Below, one piece after another: positions 40,634 through 51,373 of a stretch of DNA of 64,000 nt (its first letter is position 1; every line of letters starts with the position of its first letter). The stretch spans positions 19,569,722-19,633,721 of the forward strand of contig CM067372.1 of the NCBI GenBank assembly GCA_034401795.1, in the 5' to 3' direction. The notes below the pieces were generated by a model, which saw only the letters and a list, made by a program, of their open reading frames with translations, had not been told where the DNA came from and made no database searches. Source of the DNA: Chaetoderma sp. LZ-2023a (taxonomy: Eukaryota; Mollusca; Caudofoveata; Chaetodermatida; Chaetodermatidae). Made by a program: the position numbers and the translations under genes.

Positions 40634-42568
40634 ATGTATTCGTTTAAATTGTGTATGATGGCGTTGTGGTTTAGCATGGTATCAAGTATATGCAAGGACT
40701 CGAGTATACACCGCCTGCCGAACGGCGTCATGATAACTAAGCCGGAGACTGTGTCAGTAATACGGGCCGAATGGACCGTGATAGTATCCATCGACCATCC
40801 TTACCTACCCGCGGAGTTCCTGGGACGGTTGGCCCAAATGGCCAGTCTCGCCGCTAGCATGGGTACCAAAACAGCGTTTTTGAGTGGGAACGATATATAC
40901 GGATTACAGCATCGAATACGGGGGGTAAGAAAAATGGCAAGCCAAACACAGCAAACGATGAGTAGTCGAAACGGCGCTAGGCAGAAGCGAGGGTTATTTA
41001 ACTTTGTGGGCGACATCGCATCATCGCTGTTCGGTACCGCTACATCTGGGGATATAAACGCCATACGAGATGTAGTGAGGAGGGCGATGACGAAGATGAA
41101 CAAAGTGGTGCATTTTACCAACCAGTTGACGTCGCACGTCAAATTAGCTTTCCGAGATATTGGTATGAACACGGACCGTATTAACGAGTTAGGCGACAAC
41201 TTGGCCACTGTTACGGGCAACATGAGCCGAGCGCTCAGGCAGCAGGGGATTCGATTGTTGGAACTCTATGCGCTAGTACGGTTAGGACATGTTATAGACT
41301 CGGCTGAACGTGTGGTCTACGACTACCAGAAGGCAGCCGAACGGTTCCATAGGCAAACGGCATCCTTAGAGTTGGGTCGTCTAACGGAGGAACTTTTTAG
41401 TCCCGACGATCTGACGTCCGTATCGAAACAGGTTAGTGCGGAATTTAGGCTGATAAGACCGTATCAGTGGTATTACAGAAATGTAGTGGTATATCCATTG
41501 TGGCAGGACGAATCGAAACTTCATTATGTGGCGACACTACCGTTGATTGACGGAGGGCAATATATCGAATATGGACTACACTCATGGCCTGAACCACTGG
41601 CCAAGACAGGGTACTACATGCAAGTGAGGCTGGCCCGTACCAGCATTGGTCTAGATACCAAGACTGGGTGGTACTTTACCGCATCGGAGTGTCGTGGCGC
41701 CAACCCTAGGGTGTGCCAGGGACAACTACGGGTCGACAAGACCCACGTGCCCTGTATTGTGAGCGTACTGACAAATGCGACTGATAGCAACTGTAATATT
41801 CAACTAACGAAGTCAAACGTAACCATTAGTAAATTATTTGCCAACGAGAAAATCGGAGTAGTGTTGCAAACGTTCGGCGAGACGGTGGAAATTCATTGCG
41901 ACGGACGACTGACGGACCGATGTATGGTGAGTAATGGTGTGTATGCGTTGATGTCTGGAAAATGCGGGTATAGTGGGAGGGGCTGGCGATTCGAGCCTGT
42001 GGCGTCTTATAGTCGGACGTACACTCGAATAGGCCTAGCCATTGAAATGCCCCATTTGGATGTGTCTGGCGTTCTAAATCAATCCATGATAGTTGACCAT
42101 TTAAAGCTACAACCGTGGAACCATTTACAAAAGTCTAAGTACGTGCCGCTAGCACCGTTATCCATGATCGACCCGGTGATGGTCGATGGCATTGGGGTAC
42201 ATTCTTTCGTATCATATTCAACGGGTTCCTTCGTAGTTGTGTTAGTAATTGTGCTTATATTATATAGATGTGGCGTGTTATCACGCATGTGGAATGCGCT
42301 TAAATGCAAGCCACGTGCGGCCCATAAATGCAAGCCACGTGCGGCCCATAGTAGTGAACCGCATATCATTGCACCAACTATTCAGACCCAGCAGCCCCGG
42401 AGACCTGCAGCTCTACCGGAGCCGCTGCGGATGGCAGCCGGGTCGTCGCCTAATGCTAACGCCAGGACTGAGATCGACCCGACGGCTGCCGAATGGACAG
42501 AGATGGAGACGTACGTTGACGTGGTGGATCCTAACGTGAGCATAAACCGCTTGGAGGTATCACCATGA
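40634..42568 (+). CDS. env: env-like membrane glycoprotein of the LTR element
   Basis: About 644 codons from the first ATG (40634). A hydrophobic N-terminus is likely a signal peptide. A dibasic furin-type site (RQKR) lies near residue 117 of this frame, followed directly by a Gly/Phe/Ala-rich hydrophobic segment like a fusion peptide. Heptad-like helical sequence comes next, then a Cys-containing ectodomain with N-X-T/S sites, one transmembrane segment near residue 527-548 and a cytoplasmic tail. The layout resembles envelope proteins of insect gypsy-type (errantivirus/baculovirus F-like) elements; that assignment is inference from architecture. The tail has an exact 24-bp tandem duplication (42302-42349). 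The frame is open. Confidence 0.8.
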   Translation: MYSFKLCMMALWFSMVSSICKDSSIHRLPNGVMITKPETVSVIRAEWTVIVSIDHPYLPAEFLGRLAQMASLAASMGTKTAFLSGNDIYGLQHRIRGVRKMASQTQQTMSSRNGARQKRGLFNFVGDIASSLFGTATSGDINAIRDVVRRAMTKMNKVVHFTNQLTSHVKLAFRDIGMNTDRINELGDNLATVTGNMSRALRQQGIRLLELYALVRLGHVIDSAERVVYDYQKAAERFHRQTASLELGRLTEELFSPDDLTSVSKQVSAEFRLIRPYQWYYRNVVVYPLWQDESKLHYVATLPLIDGGQYIEYGLHSWPEPLAKTGYYMQVRLARTSIGLDTKTGWYFTASECRGANPRVCQGQLRVDKTHVPCIVSVLTNATDSNCNIQLTKSNVTISKLFANEKIGVVLQTFGETVEIHCDGRLTDRCMVSNGVYALMSGKCGYSGRGWRFEPVASYSRTYTRIGLAIEMPHLDVSGVLNQSMIVDHLKLQPWNHLQKSKYVPLAPLSMIDPVMVDGIGVHSFVSYSTGSFVVVLVIVLILYRCGVLSRMWNALKCKPRAAHKCKPRAAHSSEPHIIAPTIQTQQPRRPAALPEPLRMAAGSSPNANARTEIDPTAAEWTEMETYVDVVDPNVSINRLEVSP

Positions 42569-43240
42569 CATTTTGGCACTAACTTTATATGTTTCTACTG
42601 GAACAATAATTGGTGAATATTAATGATTGTGGCGCGAACTGTATCATACTGTGTACTGTTTTAGTAATAGGAAAAATTCACATGATCTGTAATGGTATTT
42701 GCACTGTAGGATTAAGATTTTGAACTATAATGCTGTGTCGTGTGACGACGAATCATTACGACACGCGAAAAGTGTGTCGCTGCTGACCATGTTGTCGCTG
42801 CAGGCAGTAGCGGCAGTTTATATTAATACATTATGTGATATATATTCACTTGTTTTAAACTGTACCGATTGCTCGCCTTTATTGTTAAGTTACGCGTGAG
42901 ACGGGTTACGTCCACGGTTTAATGATGCTATTACTGTGTTTCCGGGGGCGGTCAAGTGCGCACCACTACCCGGACATGTATGTTTGTATAATTATTGGCT
43001 ATATACTAATGACTGCTACTAACGTATTTCCGAGTATTCCGCTACTCGGACAAGTATGTATGTATAGCATATCGAGCTGTAACGTGGGCTAGGGGATTGT
43101 TGGTAGTTTCGGAGATTTCAGGTGGTATCCGTTCGGAGCTGCTGGTATAGGTTTGGGTTGTTGATAGGGCACAACGAGTTAGTTGACACTCTCTTAGGGC
43201 CTTAAGAGAGATGGTCAATTAACTTTGGTTGCGGGGCGTA
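42569..43240 (+). other. LTR element 3' noncoding region
   Basis: No gene seen. A repeated phrase (ACTACCCGGACATGTATGT / GCTACTCGGACAAGTATGT, about 42964 and 43043) is visible. The bases just before the 3' LTR (GGTTGCGGGGCGTA) make only a weak polypurine tract. Confidence 0.45.
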
Positions 43241-44769
43241 TGTGGATATCGGATTGTCGTACGGGGAGTCATGACCCCGGGGACATCTTATATTTGCAGG
43301 GATGGCCCAGTGAAATTATTGTATTTGTGAATACCAGATGAGTTAATGAACGGATAACTGGATGCATCAATAGGGAGTCGATGCGAAACTGACGCGAAAC
43401 TATAGCCGAAATATTGAGTGAAATTGGATAGAATGGAGAAGGACCTAGGGTTGTGAGTTGATGGTATCTGGCGGTAATTAAAAGATGAAAGTTGTTGCTG
43501 TAGCAGCGGCACAACCGTTTATAGTATTCAGCAGAAGTTATGACCAATAGTTTCCAAATATTCAAGCAGGAGCGTCGGTAGGGTACTACGGACAGAGTAC
43601 AGGTAGCATAAGCTGGATGACTCATAGAAATGACGTAGCGACCGACTTACCGTGGGACCGTGATAACGGTAACCGAGTTTCTGTAAAAGCGACCAACAGC
43701 ACCAGATGTTGGTGAGTCAGGCGGGCCATATGGTCACTACGTCACAGCACCCTTGTAGAATGCAGGCGCAAGCCTAATGAGCAAGGGGCCGGACATGGAC
43801 GTGGTAACGTCCGGCGCCAGGTAGAGTAGAAAACGAGACGAAAAACTGACAGAGGACGTCCGTCAAGTAAGCCATTAAGCTTGAGATTAGGAATGGTTGC
43901 CAAAGCAAAATCCATTATTGAGACCGAAATCCGACAGATCCCATCACTCAAGTACTGCTTTGCCAATGTTCAGGTATATCTTCGGAGTACGCGAATGGCC
44001 GGAATGGATTGGTCAAAAGTTTTATAAGAGTAGTAAGCAAAACGAGGCAAAGCGGGGGCTCCAAGGGTGGGGTGTAACAACCCGAACACGACCGTGACAT
44101 GGCGAAGCAGTACATAAGGGGAACTTTCAAATTTGGTCAGGAGTCCGAAAATTATTGCGCTTGGGTAAACCTAGCCTCGAATTCGTATAGTTCTGTGGAA
44201 CTGAATTTGTCGAAATTCACACAAGTTCTTGGTGAATGACTTTAAGTAGCCAAGAACAGTTTTTGATAAAAGTGATTTAGCGAATCGTGAAAAGCAACTT
44301 TTAGATGGTAGAGTAACCAGTATTCGTATTGAACAAAAGTCAGTACTTCTTTGCTCAAAGTATTTTGGTGGTAGTATAAGCCACTCATAGTTGATAGGGA
44401 GATACATCGGTGGTAGTATAAGCCACCTATAATTGATAGTGAAGTATATATAGTAAGATTAGTAAAATAAAATCATCACTTCGATATCCTCGAAGCAAGA
44501 GTTTGAGTTATTGCATAATTCTGGAAGCGACGGAAGACCACCGTCACGAACCACCGACTTCTATACCAGTCAGATCAGGCCCAGATACGAACATAAATAT
44601 CGTGATTCTCATCTACACACGAGGCGAGCTCGTATCGACCACTTTCCTCGTCGGTAAGACCGGTTGTCGCAGCAACCACACATACAGGCCTTACCGCCGT
44701 GGGAAGCGAAGCGTTAAGAAATAAGAAGATAGATAATAGAAAACTTCAGTTAGATAATAGAAAACTTCA
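43241..44769 (+). repeat. 3' LTR
   Basis: Near-identical to 33509-35038; one A fewer near 43421 and about six substitutions. Same TATA-like and AATAAA positions. Ends at CTTCA before the ATGG target duplicate. Confidence 0.95.
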
Positions 44770-45805
44770 ATGGGTAAGGTCCTACCTCACAGACAGACAC
44801 CAAGCTGTGACTATCTCCAACTCCTCCAGCGCTAGTGTCCTGTTAGAGTACGGTGTACCGCAAGGCTCAGTTCTCGGTCCAAAGTTTTTCACTGTGTACT
44901 CGGCACCTATTGTAAACATTGCGAAACAACATAATCTCCAGATCCACATGTATGCGGATGATACGCAGCTTTACCTGACATTCCAACCCAACGTGCATAC
45001 AAACGAGACCATGGCTCTTGAACAAGTACGGAATTGTGTTGCAGACATTAGTCAGTGGATGACATTTAACAAGCTTAAACTAAACCCAGACAAAACCGAG
45101 TTCCTCGTGATATCGACAAAACATCAACGTAGTAAGGTTCATAGTACCGAAGTCCAACTAGTAAACAGTCTGATTACGGCAAATCCATCGGCCAGAAATT
45201 TACGTGTAATATTTGATCAGTTTATGGATATGGATGCGCAGGTAACATCTATTTGCAAAGCGGCATATTACCATCTAAGAAACATTAATTCAATAAGAAC
45301 TGTTTTAACACATCAAACAACAGAAACGCTTATCCATGCATTTATAACATCATGTCTGGATAATGGTAACTGCCTACTATATGGTATAACGGCAAAGTCA
45401 CTGAACAAGTTACAACAGGTTCAAAATTCTGCAGCTTGTGTCCTGATGAAGATCAAGAAACGGATCACTTAACCCCTGTATTGAAACACCTCCACTGGCT
45501 ACCTGTCCGTCAACGAATTGACTTCAAACTTATCCTCCTAACATGGAAATGCATGCACGATGAAGCTCCAGAATACATGAAGGATCGCTCTACAGATCAA
45601 CACCTGCTAAACATTCCACGATCCAATCTGGAGTCATGTGGAGACAGAGCTTTCAGCATCGCCGCGCCAAAACTTTGCAATACCCTACCACTGGATATTA
45701 AAATGATACGCTCTAGGGAGAAATTTAACGAAAGACTAAAAACACATATGTACCGAAGCGCCTTTGAAAATTAGTCAAATTGATAAATGGCGCTATACAA
45801 ATGCT

Positions 45806-45806
<1 letters not shown>
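44770..45806 (+). pseudogene. L2/CR1-like LINE fragment, RT end and C-terminal part
   Basis: Continues the LINE RT from 33508. It has GVPQGSVLGPKFFTVYSAPI, the catalytic YADD (44951-44962) with DTQLYL, and MTFNKLKLNPDKTEFLVIS. A frame shift near 45440-45470 leads to the C-terminal region VLKHLHWLPVRQRIDFKLIL ... GDRAFSIAAPKL, typical of this LINE group, ending at 45774. The 3' end (GGCGCTATACAAATGC) runs into an (ATT)n array. It is inactive by 5' truncation, frame shift and the LTR insertion. Confidence 0.9.

Positions 45807-45880
<74 letters not shown>
45807..45880. repeat. (ATT)n microsatellite, LINE 3' tail
   Basis: About 24 ATT repeats directly at the LINE 3' end, as is usual for L2-like elements, which end in short tandem repeats rather than poly(A). 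Confidence 0.95.
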
Positions 45881-45881
<1 letters not shown>

Positions 45882-46602
45882 GTATGATTACTGTAGAAAC
45901 ATACTACAACTGCAATCAGTCCTCTTTGCTTTAATTGGGTATGTATGATTACTGTAGAAACATACTACAACTGCAATCAGTCCTTTTTGCTTTAATTGGG
46001 TATGTATGATTACTGTAGAAACATACTACAACTGCAATCAGTCCTTTTTGCTTTAATTGGGTATATATGATTACTGTAGAAACATACTACAACTGCAATC
46101 AGTCCTCTTTGCTTTAATTGGGTATGTATGATTACTGTAGAAACATACTACAACTGCAATCAGTCCTCTTTGCTTTAATTGGGTATATATGATTACTGTA
46201 GAAACATACTACAACTGCAATCAGTCCTTTTTGCTTTAATTGGGTATGTATGATTACTGTAGAAACATACTACAACTGCAATCAGTCCTCTGCTTTAATT
46301 GGGTATGTATGATTACTGTAGAAACATACTACAACTGCAATCAGTCCTCTTTGCTTTAATTGGGTATGTATGATTACTGTAGAAACATACTACAACTGCA
46401 ATCAGTCCTTTTTGCTTTAATTGGGTATGTATGATTACTGTAGAAACATACTACAACTGCAATCAGTCCTTTGCTTTAATTGGGTATGTATGATTACTGT
46501 AGAAACATACTACAACTGCAATCAGTCCTCTTTGCTTTAATTGGGTATGTATGATTACTGTAGAAATATACTACAACTGCAATCAGTCCTTTGCTTTAAT
46601 TC
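45881..46602. repeat. 59-bp minisatellite, right array
   Basis: About 12 units of the same repeat as 32680-33368. The first bases (TGTATGATTACTG) overlap in sequence with the last bases of the left array (GGTATGTAT), giving a 5-7 bp duplication around the LINE. The last unit ends 22 bp before an NTAN1 exon. Confidence 0.93.
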
Positions 46603-46624
46603 GGTGTTTGGTTTTTTTGTCCAG

Positions 46625-46730
46625 CAATCATCTGTGGCTTTACACGCTGATGTTGTGCCTCGGGTTGTGGAGCCACAAGGACTTCTTTATGTCAGCCAAA
46701 GGGAGATGGCAGCAGTGGCACCCGCTGATC
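46625..46730 (+). CDS. NTAN1: NTAN1 exon
   Basis: N-terminal asparagine amidohydrolase, which deamidates N-terminal Asn in the Arg/N-degron pathway. Acceptor GTTTTTTTGTCCAG before 46625, donor GTGAGT at 46731. 106 bp, 35 codons plus one base. The peptide QSSVALHADVVPRVVEPQGL continues LYVSQREMAAVAPAD. The GPQGLLYVQQREL-type block of animal NTAN1 is clearly recognisable. The first exon, with the start codon, was not found upstream. Confidence 0.9.
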
Positions 46731-47823
46731 GTGAGTAGCATTCTATGATAGTCATAATTTAACCCTTTCGCCCCCAAATTTGTTCAGGAAAATTTTTATT
46801 TCCTCATAGAAAATATACATTTGCGGACCAAGAGAAGACTTATTGAAAATTTACCACTGGAATGACTGGCTCGGTTAACATTCCAGTGGTAAATTTTTTT
46901 TAATGGTCTTGGTCTGCGAATGGACATTTCCCTAGACCACTGCAGAACCATTTTTGGCTGATATGAGTGTTAAAATGTTAATAATAATTTAATAAGAAAA
47001 GAGCAAAATCAGTACTGGATACATCAGCTCCACATGCAAGCTCCCATAGGGATTAATCATGCAGACTGGTGATTCCTTTAATTATTTTTTCTAATAATAA
47101 TTCATTGTGAAGCTACATGTATAAAGTCTGTTTAGCATCGTGGCATAATTTGTCATGCTTAGTTTCATTTCAATAACAGTTGTCAGGTGCTACAGCACCT
47201 GCTTGTTACTTGCTGTAGCAACAGTTCCAGCAGCAACCGCTTCCATTCAAATTATTTTCTCTTACATCATGAAGTTTGACACGGCTGGCCTGTAGTGTAG
47301 GGCTGAATGAGATTCACCTTGATTGTTGATGCTAAGCTGTTGTTCACTTTTTAACTCTTGAAATGTGTCTGAATTTCAAGACAACTATATATGGCAAAGC
47401 TGTTGAATATCTGGAAACTGACTCCACAAGATCTGACCAGAGTCACGTTTCCAGCGACCATCAGTTAGTGCTGAAAAAGTGACCGACATGGTCACGAAAG
47501 CTACACTCAAACAATTTCTACATCCCGGAGAGGTAACTAATTTTTCCTTATTATGAATCATCCTGGGATCGGGACCAACTTTTTCGGAAATATCTTGAAA
47601 CTAATTTAGCTGGAACATTTTGCTCCCCTTGTCAGCACCAGCTCCTAGGCAAACTTATTTCAAAATATTCGACATAATTTTCCGTACATCTGATAAATAA
47701 TGTGTGTGTTTTTGGTGTGTATGTGTTAAGGGTATCCTTTCTAACCCTAACCCTTTGTAATGGTTTTTGAGGGATGTACATTTGAAGGCACAGAGAAGAC
47801 TACTTTTTGGCTCATCAATTTTT
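46731..47823. other. NTAN1 intron with foldback elements
   Basis: A type A foldback at about 46795-46965 (loop partly lost) and type B relatives at about 47390-47470 and 47585-47685. No coding exon seen. Confidence 0.55.
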
Positions 47824-48715
47824 GAAACTGTCGGATAAACGGTTTGGTGGCCCCCCCCCCCCCATCTTGGATCATTTTCCCGCCAAAAGCTCTCATACTA
47901 AAGCAATGGGAAATTTAAAATGTCTTCTCGAGAACTACTGGGCTGATTTCATTTATATTTGGCAGTAACCATCCTTAGGGCATAGAGATTCCATTTTGTT
48001 CAAACAAAGCTGATCGGCTAATTTGGCCAGCGGCCATCTTGGATTTCAGCTGATTTTTAGAAATGTCTTTAAAAATCTCTCCAAAACGATTTGAGGGATC
48101 AATTCAGACCTCATGAAATATGATCTGTGGTAAAAGCTGACCGAAGTTTGTTCAAGGGAACTTGATTAACTAAAACGACTCCTTCCCCAGAACTGCTGAA
48201 GCGATCAGGCCGAAATTCGTGATATATGATTAAAGACTAAGGGCCATTAAAATTTGTTCAAGAGAAGTTGATCTGTCAAAAAAATGGCCGCTTTAAAATG
48301 TCTTTAAAAATCTTCTCCAAAACCGCTTGGGAGATCAATTCAAAACGCATGAAATATCATCTAAGGCAAGAACTGCACCAAGGTTGTTTCAAGGGAACTT
48401 GATTGGCCAAATGGTTTGGTGGCCATCTTGGATAACCTAATTTTTGCCAAAATGACTCCAGAACCACTGAGCCAAAATTTGAGAGATATGATTAGGCACT
48501 GAGTGCCATTAAAGTTTTTTCAAGGGAAGGCGCTACGTCAGAAACATGGCAGAAGTGGACCAATCGAAATGTAGTGTGTTTTGTGGCCATATTGGACTTG
48601 CAAAAATGTCCACAAACTCATTTAGAAGGTTACACCTAAACCACCCACTAACAATTGTGACAAAAATGCATAACGCTCCAGGTGAGCGACACAGGCCCCT
48701 TGTTTTAATTTATCA
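47824..48715. repeat. Interspersed repeat R1, third copy, reverse orientation
   Basis: Carries the complements of R1 phrases (GGCCATCTTGGATCATTTTC, GAACTTGATTGGCC) and ends CCAGGTGAGCGACACAGGCC at 48681-48700. A C13-14 run at about 47853-47866 sits inside. Confidence 0.65.
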
Positions 48716-48834
48716 CTTTTCAATGATAAGTTTTCTAAAATGCTTTTTCCTAACGTGCAAATGTACATTCACTAAACAAAAACATTGATTTGATTATTAG
48801 AGTATTAGCCGTGTGTTTGTCTATCTTCTTGCAG

Positions 48835-48900
48835 TGGTGGTGAAGCTGATGGGAACAGATAATGCGACGACTTGTCATATTGTTATACTCAGACATACAG
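48835..48900 (+). CDS. NTAN1: NTAN1 exon
   Basis: 66 bp: two bases completing a split codon, 21 codons, one base left. Acceptor TTCTTGCAG, donor GTACAT. The peptide VVKLMGTDNATTCHIVILRH(T) holds the block (S/T)D(D/N)ATTCHIV(V/I)LRHTG that is diagnostic for NTAN1; the Cys of this block is the catalytic residue known for the family. Confidence 0.96.
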
Positions 48901-49139
48901 GTACATCATGTTGTTAATTTTCTGGAAAAATATTCTGCAGAAAATTTTCAAATATTTCCAAAATTGGGAAAATATAATGTTGCTAACTAAGACAGTAATG
49001 GCATTCAGTAAAATTAGTTACTTGCAGGTGTGCATGTATGGGTGGTCTGTAATTGATATAAGTAAGTGTATGAGTTTTGTTTTTAGTGATGTATCTTATT
49101 TTAGATAGGTATGGTCAACTGATCATTGGAGTTCACGTT
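48901..49139. other. NTAN1 intron
   Basis: AT-rich, nothing recognised. Confidence 0.5.
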
Positions 49140-51240
49140 TTACCTCACCTGGCCTTTCAGGCCATGTGAGCATATGGCATGGTTGGTGACCATCCATCAT
49201 CTGTCAAACTGGTTTTAAAATTCTACTCCTCAGTAACCTCTTAGCAGATTTCAACCTGGTTTTGTTGGAAGGACTTATGGTGGTAGGCTTCATAACCTGC
49301 AGACAGAATTTCGATTGCTCTATTCTTTGTACGAAAAACCTTAGATTTTATGAAAGATTTAATGACACGGACCAAGTTTGCTTTGACAATCCTCACTATC
49401 CATGTCTTTAGCATTCTTATCTAGTTAGCTCACCTGGCCGGACCCTATGGTGGTAGGCTCCAGGAGTTCCATTCAGAATTTTGATTCATTAATTTTTTGG
49501 GTGTGAGATTTCATGAAAAATGTACTGAAAATTGTCAAATTGCTTCTTCTCGTTACCATTCTGAACGATTTTAATCAAATTTGGCTGAAATAATCCTATT
49601 GTGATGGGCTCTAGAACTTCCATTCGGAATTTTGATTCGTCAATTTTTTGGGTGAAAATCTTAGATTTTATGAAAAATTTACCGGAAATGGTCAAAATGC
49701 TGCTTGACATATTTCAACCAAATTTGGTCAGATGGATTCTATTGTGGTAGGCTCCAGAATTTCCATTCGGAATTTTGATTGCACTATTTTTTGGGTGAAA
49801 ATCTTTGATTTTATGACAAATTACTGGAAATTGTCAAATTGCTTCTTCTGCTTGTCAACTTAACTGATTTCAAGCAAATATGCCCAAAAGGATCCTATCA
49901 TCATAGGCTCTAGAAGTTACATTCAGAATTTTGATTCATCAAATTTTTGGGGTGAAAATCTTATTTTATTGCTAAATTTACTGGAAATAGTCAAATTGCT
50001 TGGTCTCCTTATTACTTTGAGCAATTTAAAACCAACTTTGGCTAAAATGATCCTATGATCATAGGCACCAGATTTCCATTCAGAATTTTGATTGGTTGGT
50101 TTCCTTTTAACATTTTTTTTGCATCCTTAATGTAGCGAATCATGTTTATTTAAATGCAAATGCTAATGATCCAGGTGAGCGGCACAGGCCCTTGGGGCTC
50201 TTGTTATATTTTTGTAAGGAAAATGAAGCTCTCTTAGTAGATAAATGTATCAATTCATGTTTACATTTTTGCTGACAGATCTCTGCTATTGTTGTTTTAA
50301 TGTAAGCTATCATTGTTCAGAATTGATCCAATCACATGTACAAAAAGGCATCTGCTAGCTAGAAATGGATCCCTCTATTGACCCTGCTCTTGGAAGCTTG
50401 CATCGGAACCTTGAACTTTCCGAAAAATGACCGGAAATCGTTTAAAACGCTACTCATTAGCTGCTTGGACAATTTCACCAGACTTGACTGGAATGAACAT
50501 AGGGCAGTAGACTTCAGACCCTTTATACAGAATTGTGATTGGTAAATTTTTATGGTGGCCATCTTGGATTTTCCAGAAATCCATTAAACAATTACTGTTC
50601 CTTAATCAATGACTTGAGTTCAACGAAACCTGAGTGGAATAATTCTATGTGATCAGCCTTCTAATGAGAATTTTGATTGGTTGATTTTTATTCCCACAGC
50701 CATCTTGGATTTTCCAAACAAATCTTCCAGAACCATTAAAGATGATACTCCTCGATCATTGGGATGATTTAAAAAAAACTTGGGGTGTGGTGGGAGGAAC
50801 ATTTTAATTGATCAATTCCTTTGTTGGCCATCTTGGATTTTCCAAAAATTATCGAGAAATTCGTTAAAACGTATCCCTCCTAACCAACTTGGCGAATTTT
50901 AAGCAAATTTGGTTGGAATGATCCAATGGTAGTAGCCTCTAGAACTTTTATTCAGAATTTTGATTGGTCAATTTTTTAGTGGCCATCTTGGATTTTCTAA
51001 AGATTTTCTCGGAACCATTTGAAACGCTACCCCTTAATCACTCGCCCAAATTCAACGAAAATTGCGTGGAATGATCATATCGCAGGCGTCAACATCTCAA
51101 ACAAGAATTTTGATTGGTTATTTTTTTTTTTGGTGGCCATCTTGAATTTGCCAAAAATTATCCATTATGTCTATTTCAATGCTAATAGTTCAAATACTAA
51201 TGGTCTATGTGAGCGTCACTGGCCCTTGAACCTCTTGTTG
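49140..51240. repeat. Interspersed repeat R2, two blocks
   Basis: Starts CACCTGGCCTTTCAGGCCAT and has CTCACCTGG/GGTGAGC ends like R1, with GGTGAGCGGCACAGGCCC at about 50172-50190 and TGTGAGCGTCACTGGCCC near 51207-51224. Inside are about ten imperfect units of 150-190 bp, each with CAGAATTTTGATT and a following AATTTTT..GTG; the second block adds GGCCATCTTGGATTTTCC. Non-coding. It may be two adjacent insertions (49140-50200 and 50340-51240). Confidence 0.6.
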
Positions 51241-51264
51241 TATGTTATGTGTTCTGTACTGTAG

Positions 51265-51373
51265 ATTCTGGCGCTACTTGTCTGGCTCATTTTGATGGTA
51301 GTGGCACATCAGAAGCTGTACTACACATGATATCATTGGTCAAGCAACTATCACCTGACAAAAAACGTGGCAG
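51265..51373 (+). CDS. NTAN1: NTAN1 exon
   Basis: 109 bp, two bases plus 35 codons plus two bases. Acceptor TACTGTAG, donor GTATGA. The peptide SGATCLAHFDGSGTSEAVLH continues MISLVKQLSPDKKRG. It matches the NTAN1 segment GATCLTHCDG and joins the exon at 48900 in frame. Later exons should lie beyond E4/E5, outside the window. Confidence 0.94.

Larger units (their letters stand above)
33509..44769 (+). mobile_element. Ty3/gypsy-type LTR retrotransposon with env-like gene
   Basis: 11,261 bp. LTRs of 1,530 and 1,529 bp both start TGTGG and end CTTCA (TG...CA), flanked by the 4-bp duplication ATGG (33505-33508, 44770-44773). The internal part has a PBS-like TGGCTCCG at 35040, gag with three zinc knuckles, protease, RT, RNase H, integrase and an env-like gene, in the order of retrovirus-like gypsy elements. 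I count about six substitutions and one indel between LTRs (about 0.4 percent), so insertion is recent. One frame break, in pol at a G run, is described separately. It is described here as an endogenous element only. Confidence 0.95.

Noticed and set aside
48546..48788. 80-codon frame in NTAN1 intron
   Set aside because: Falls in repeat R1 and ends in AT-rich DNA; no similarity to a known protein is visible.
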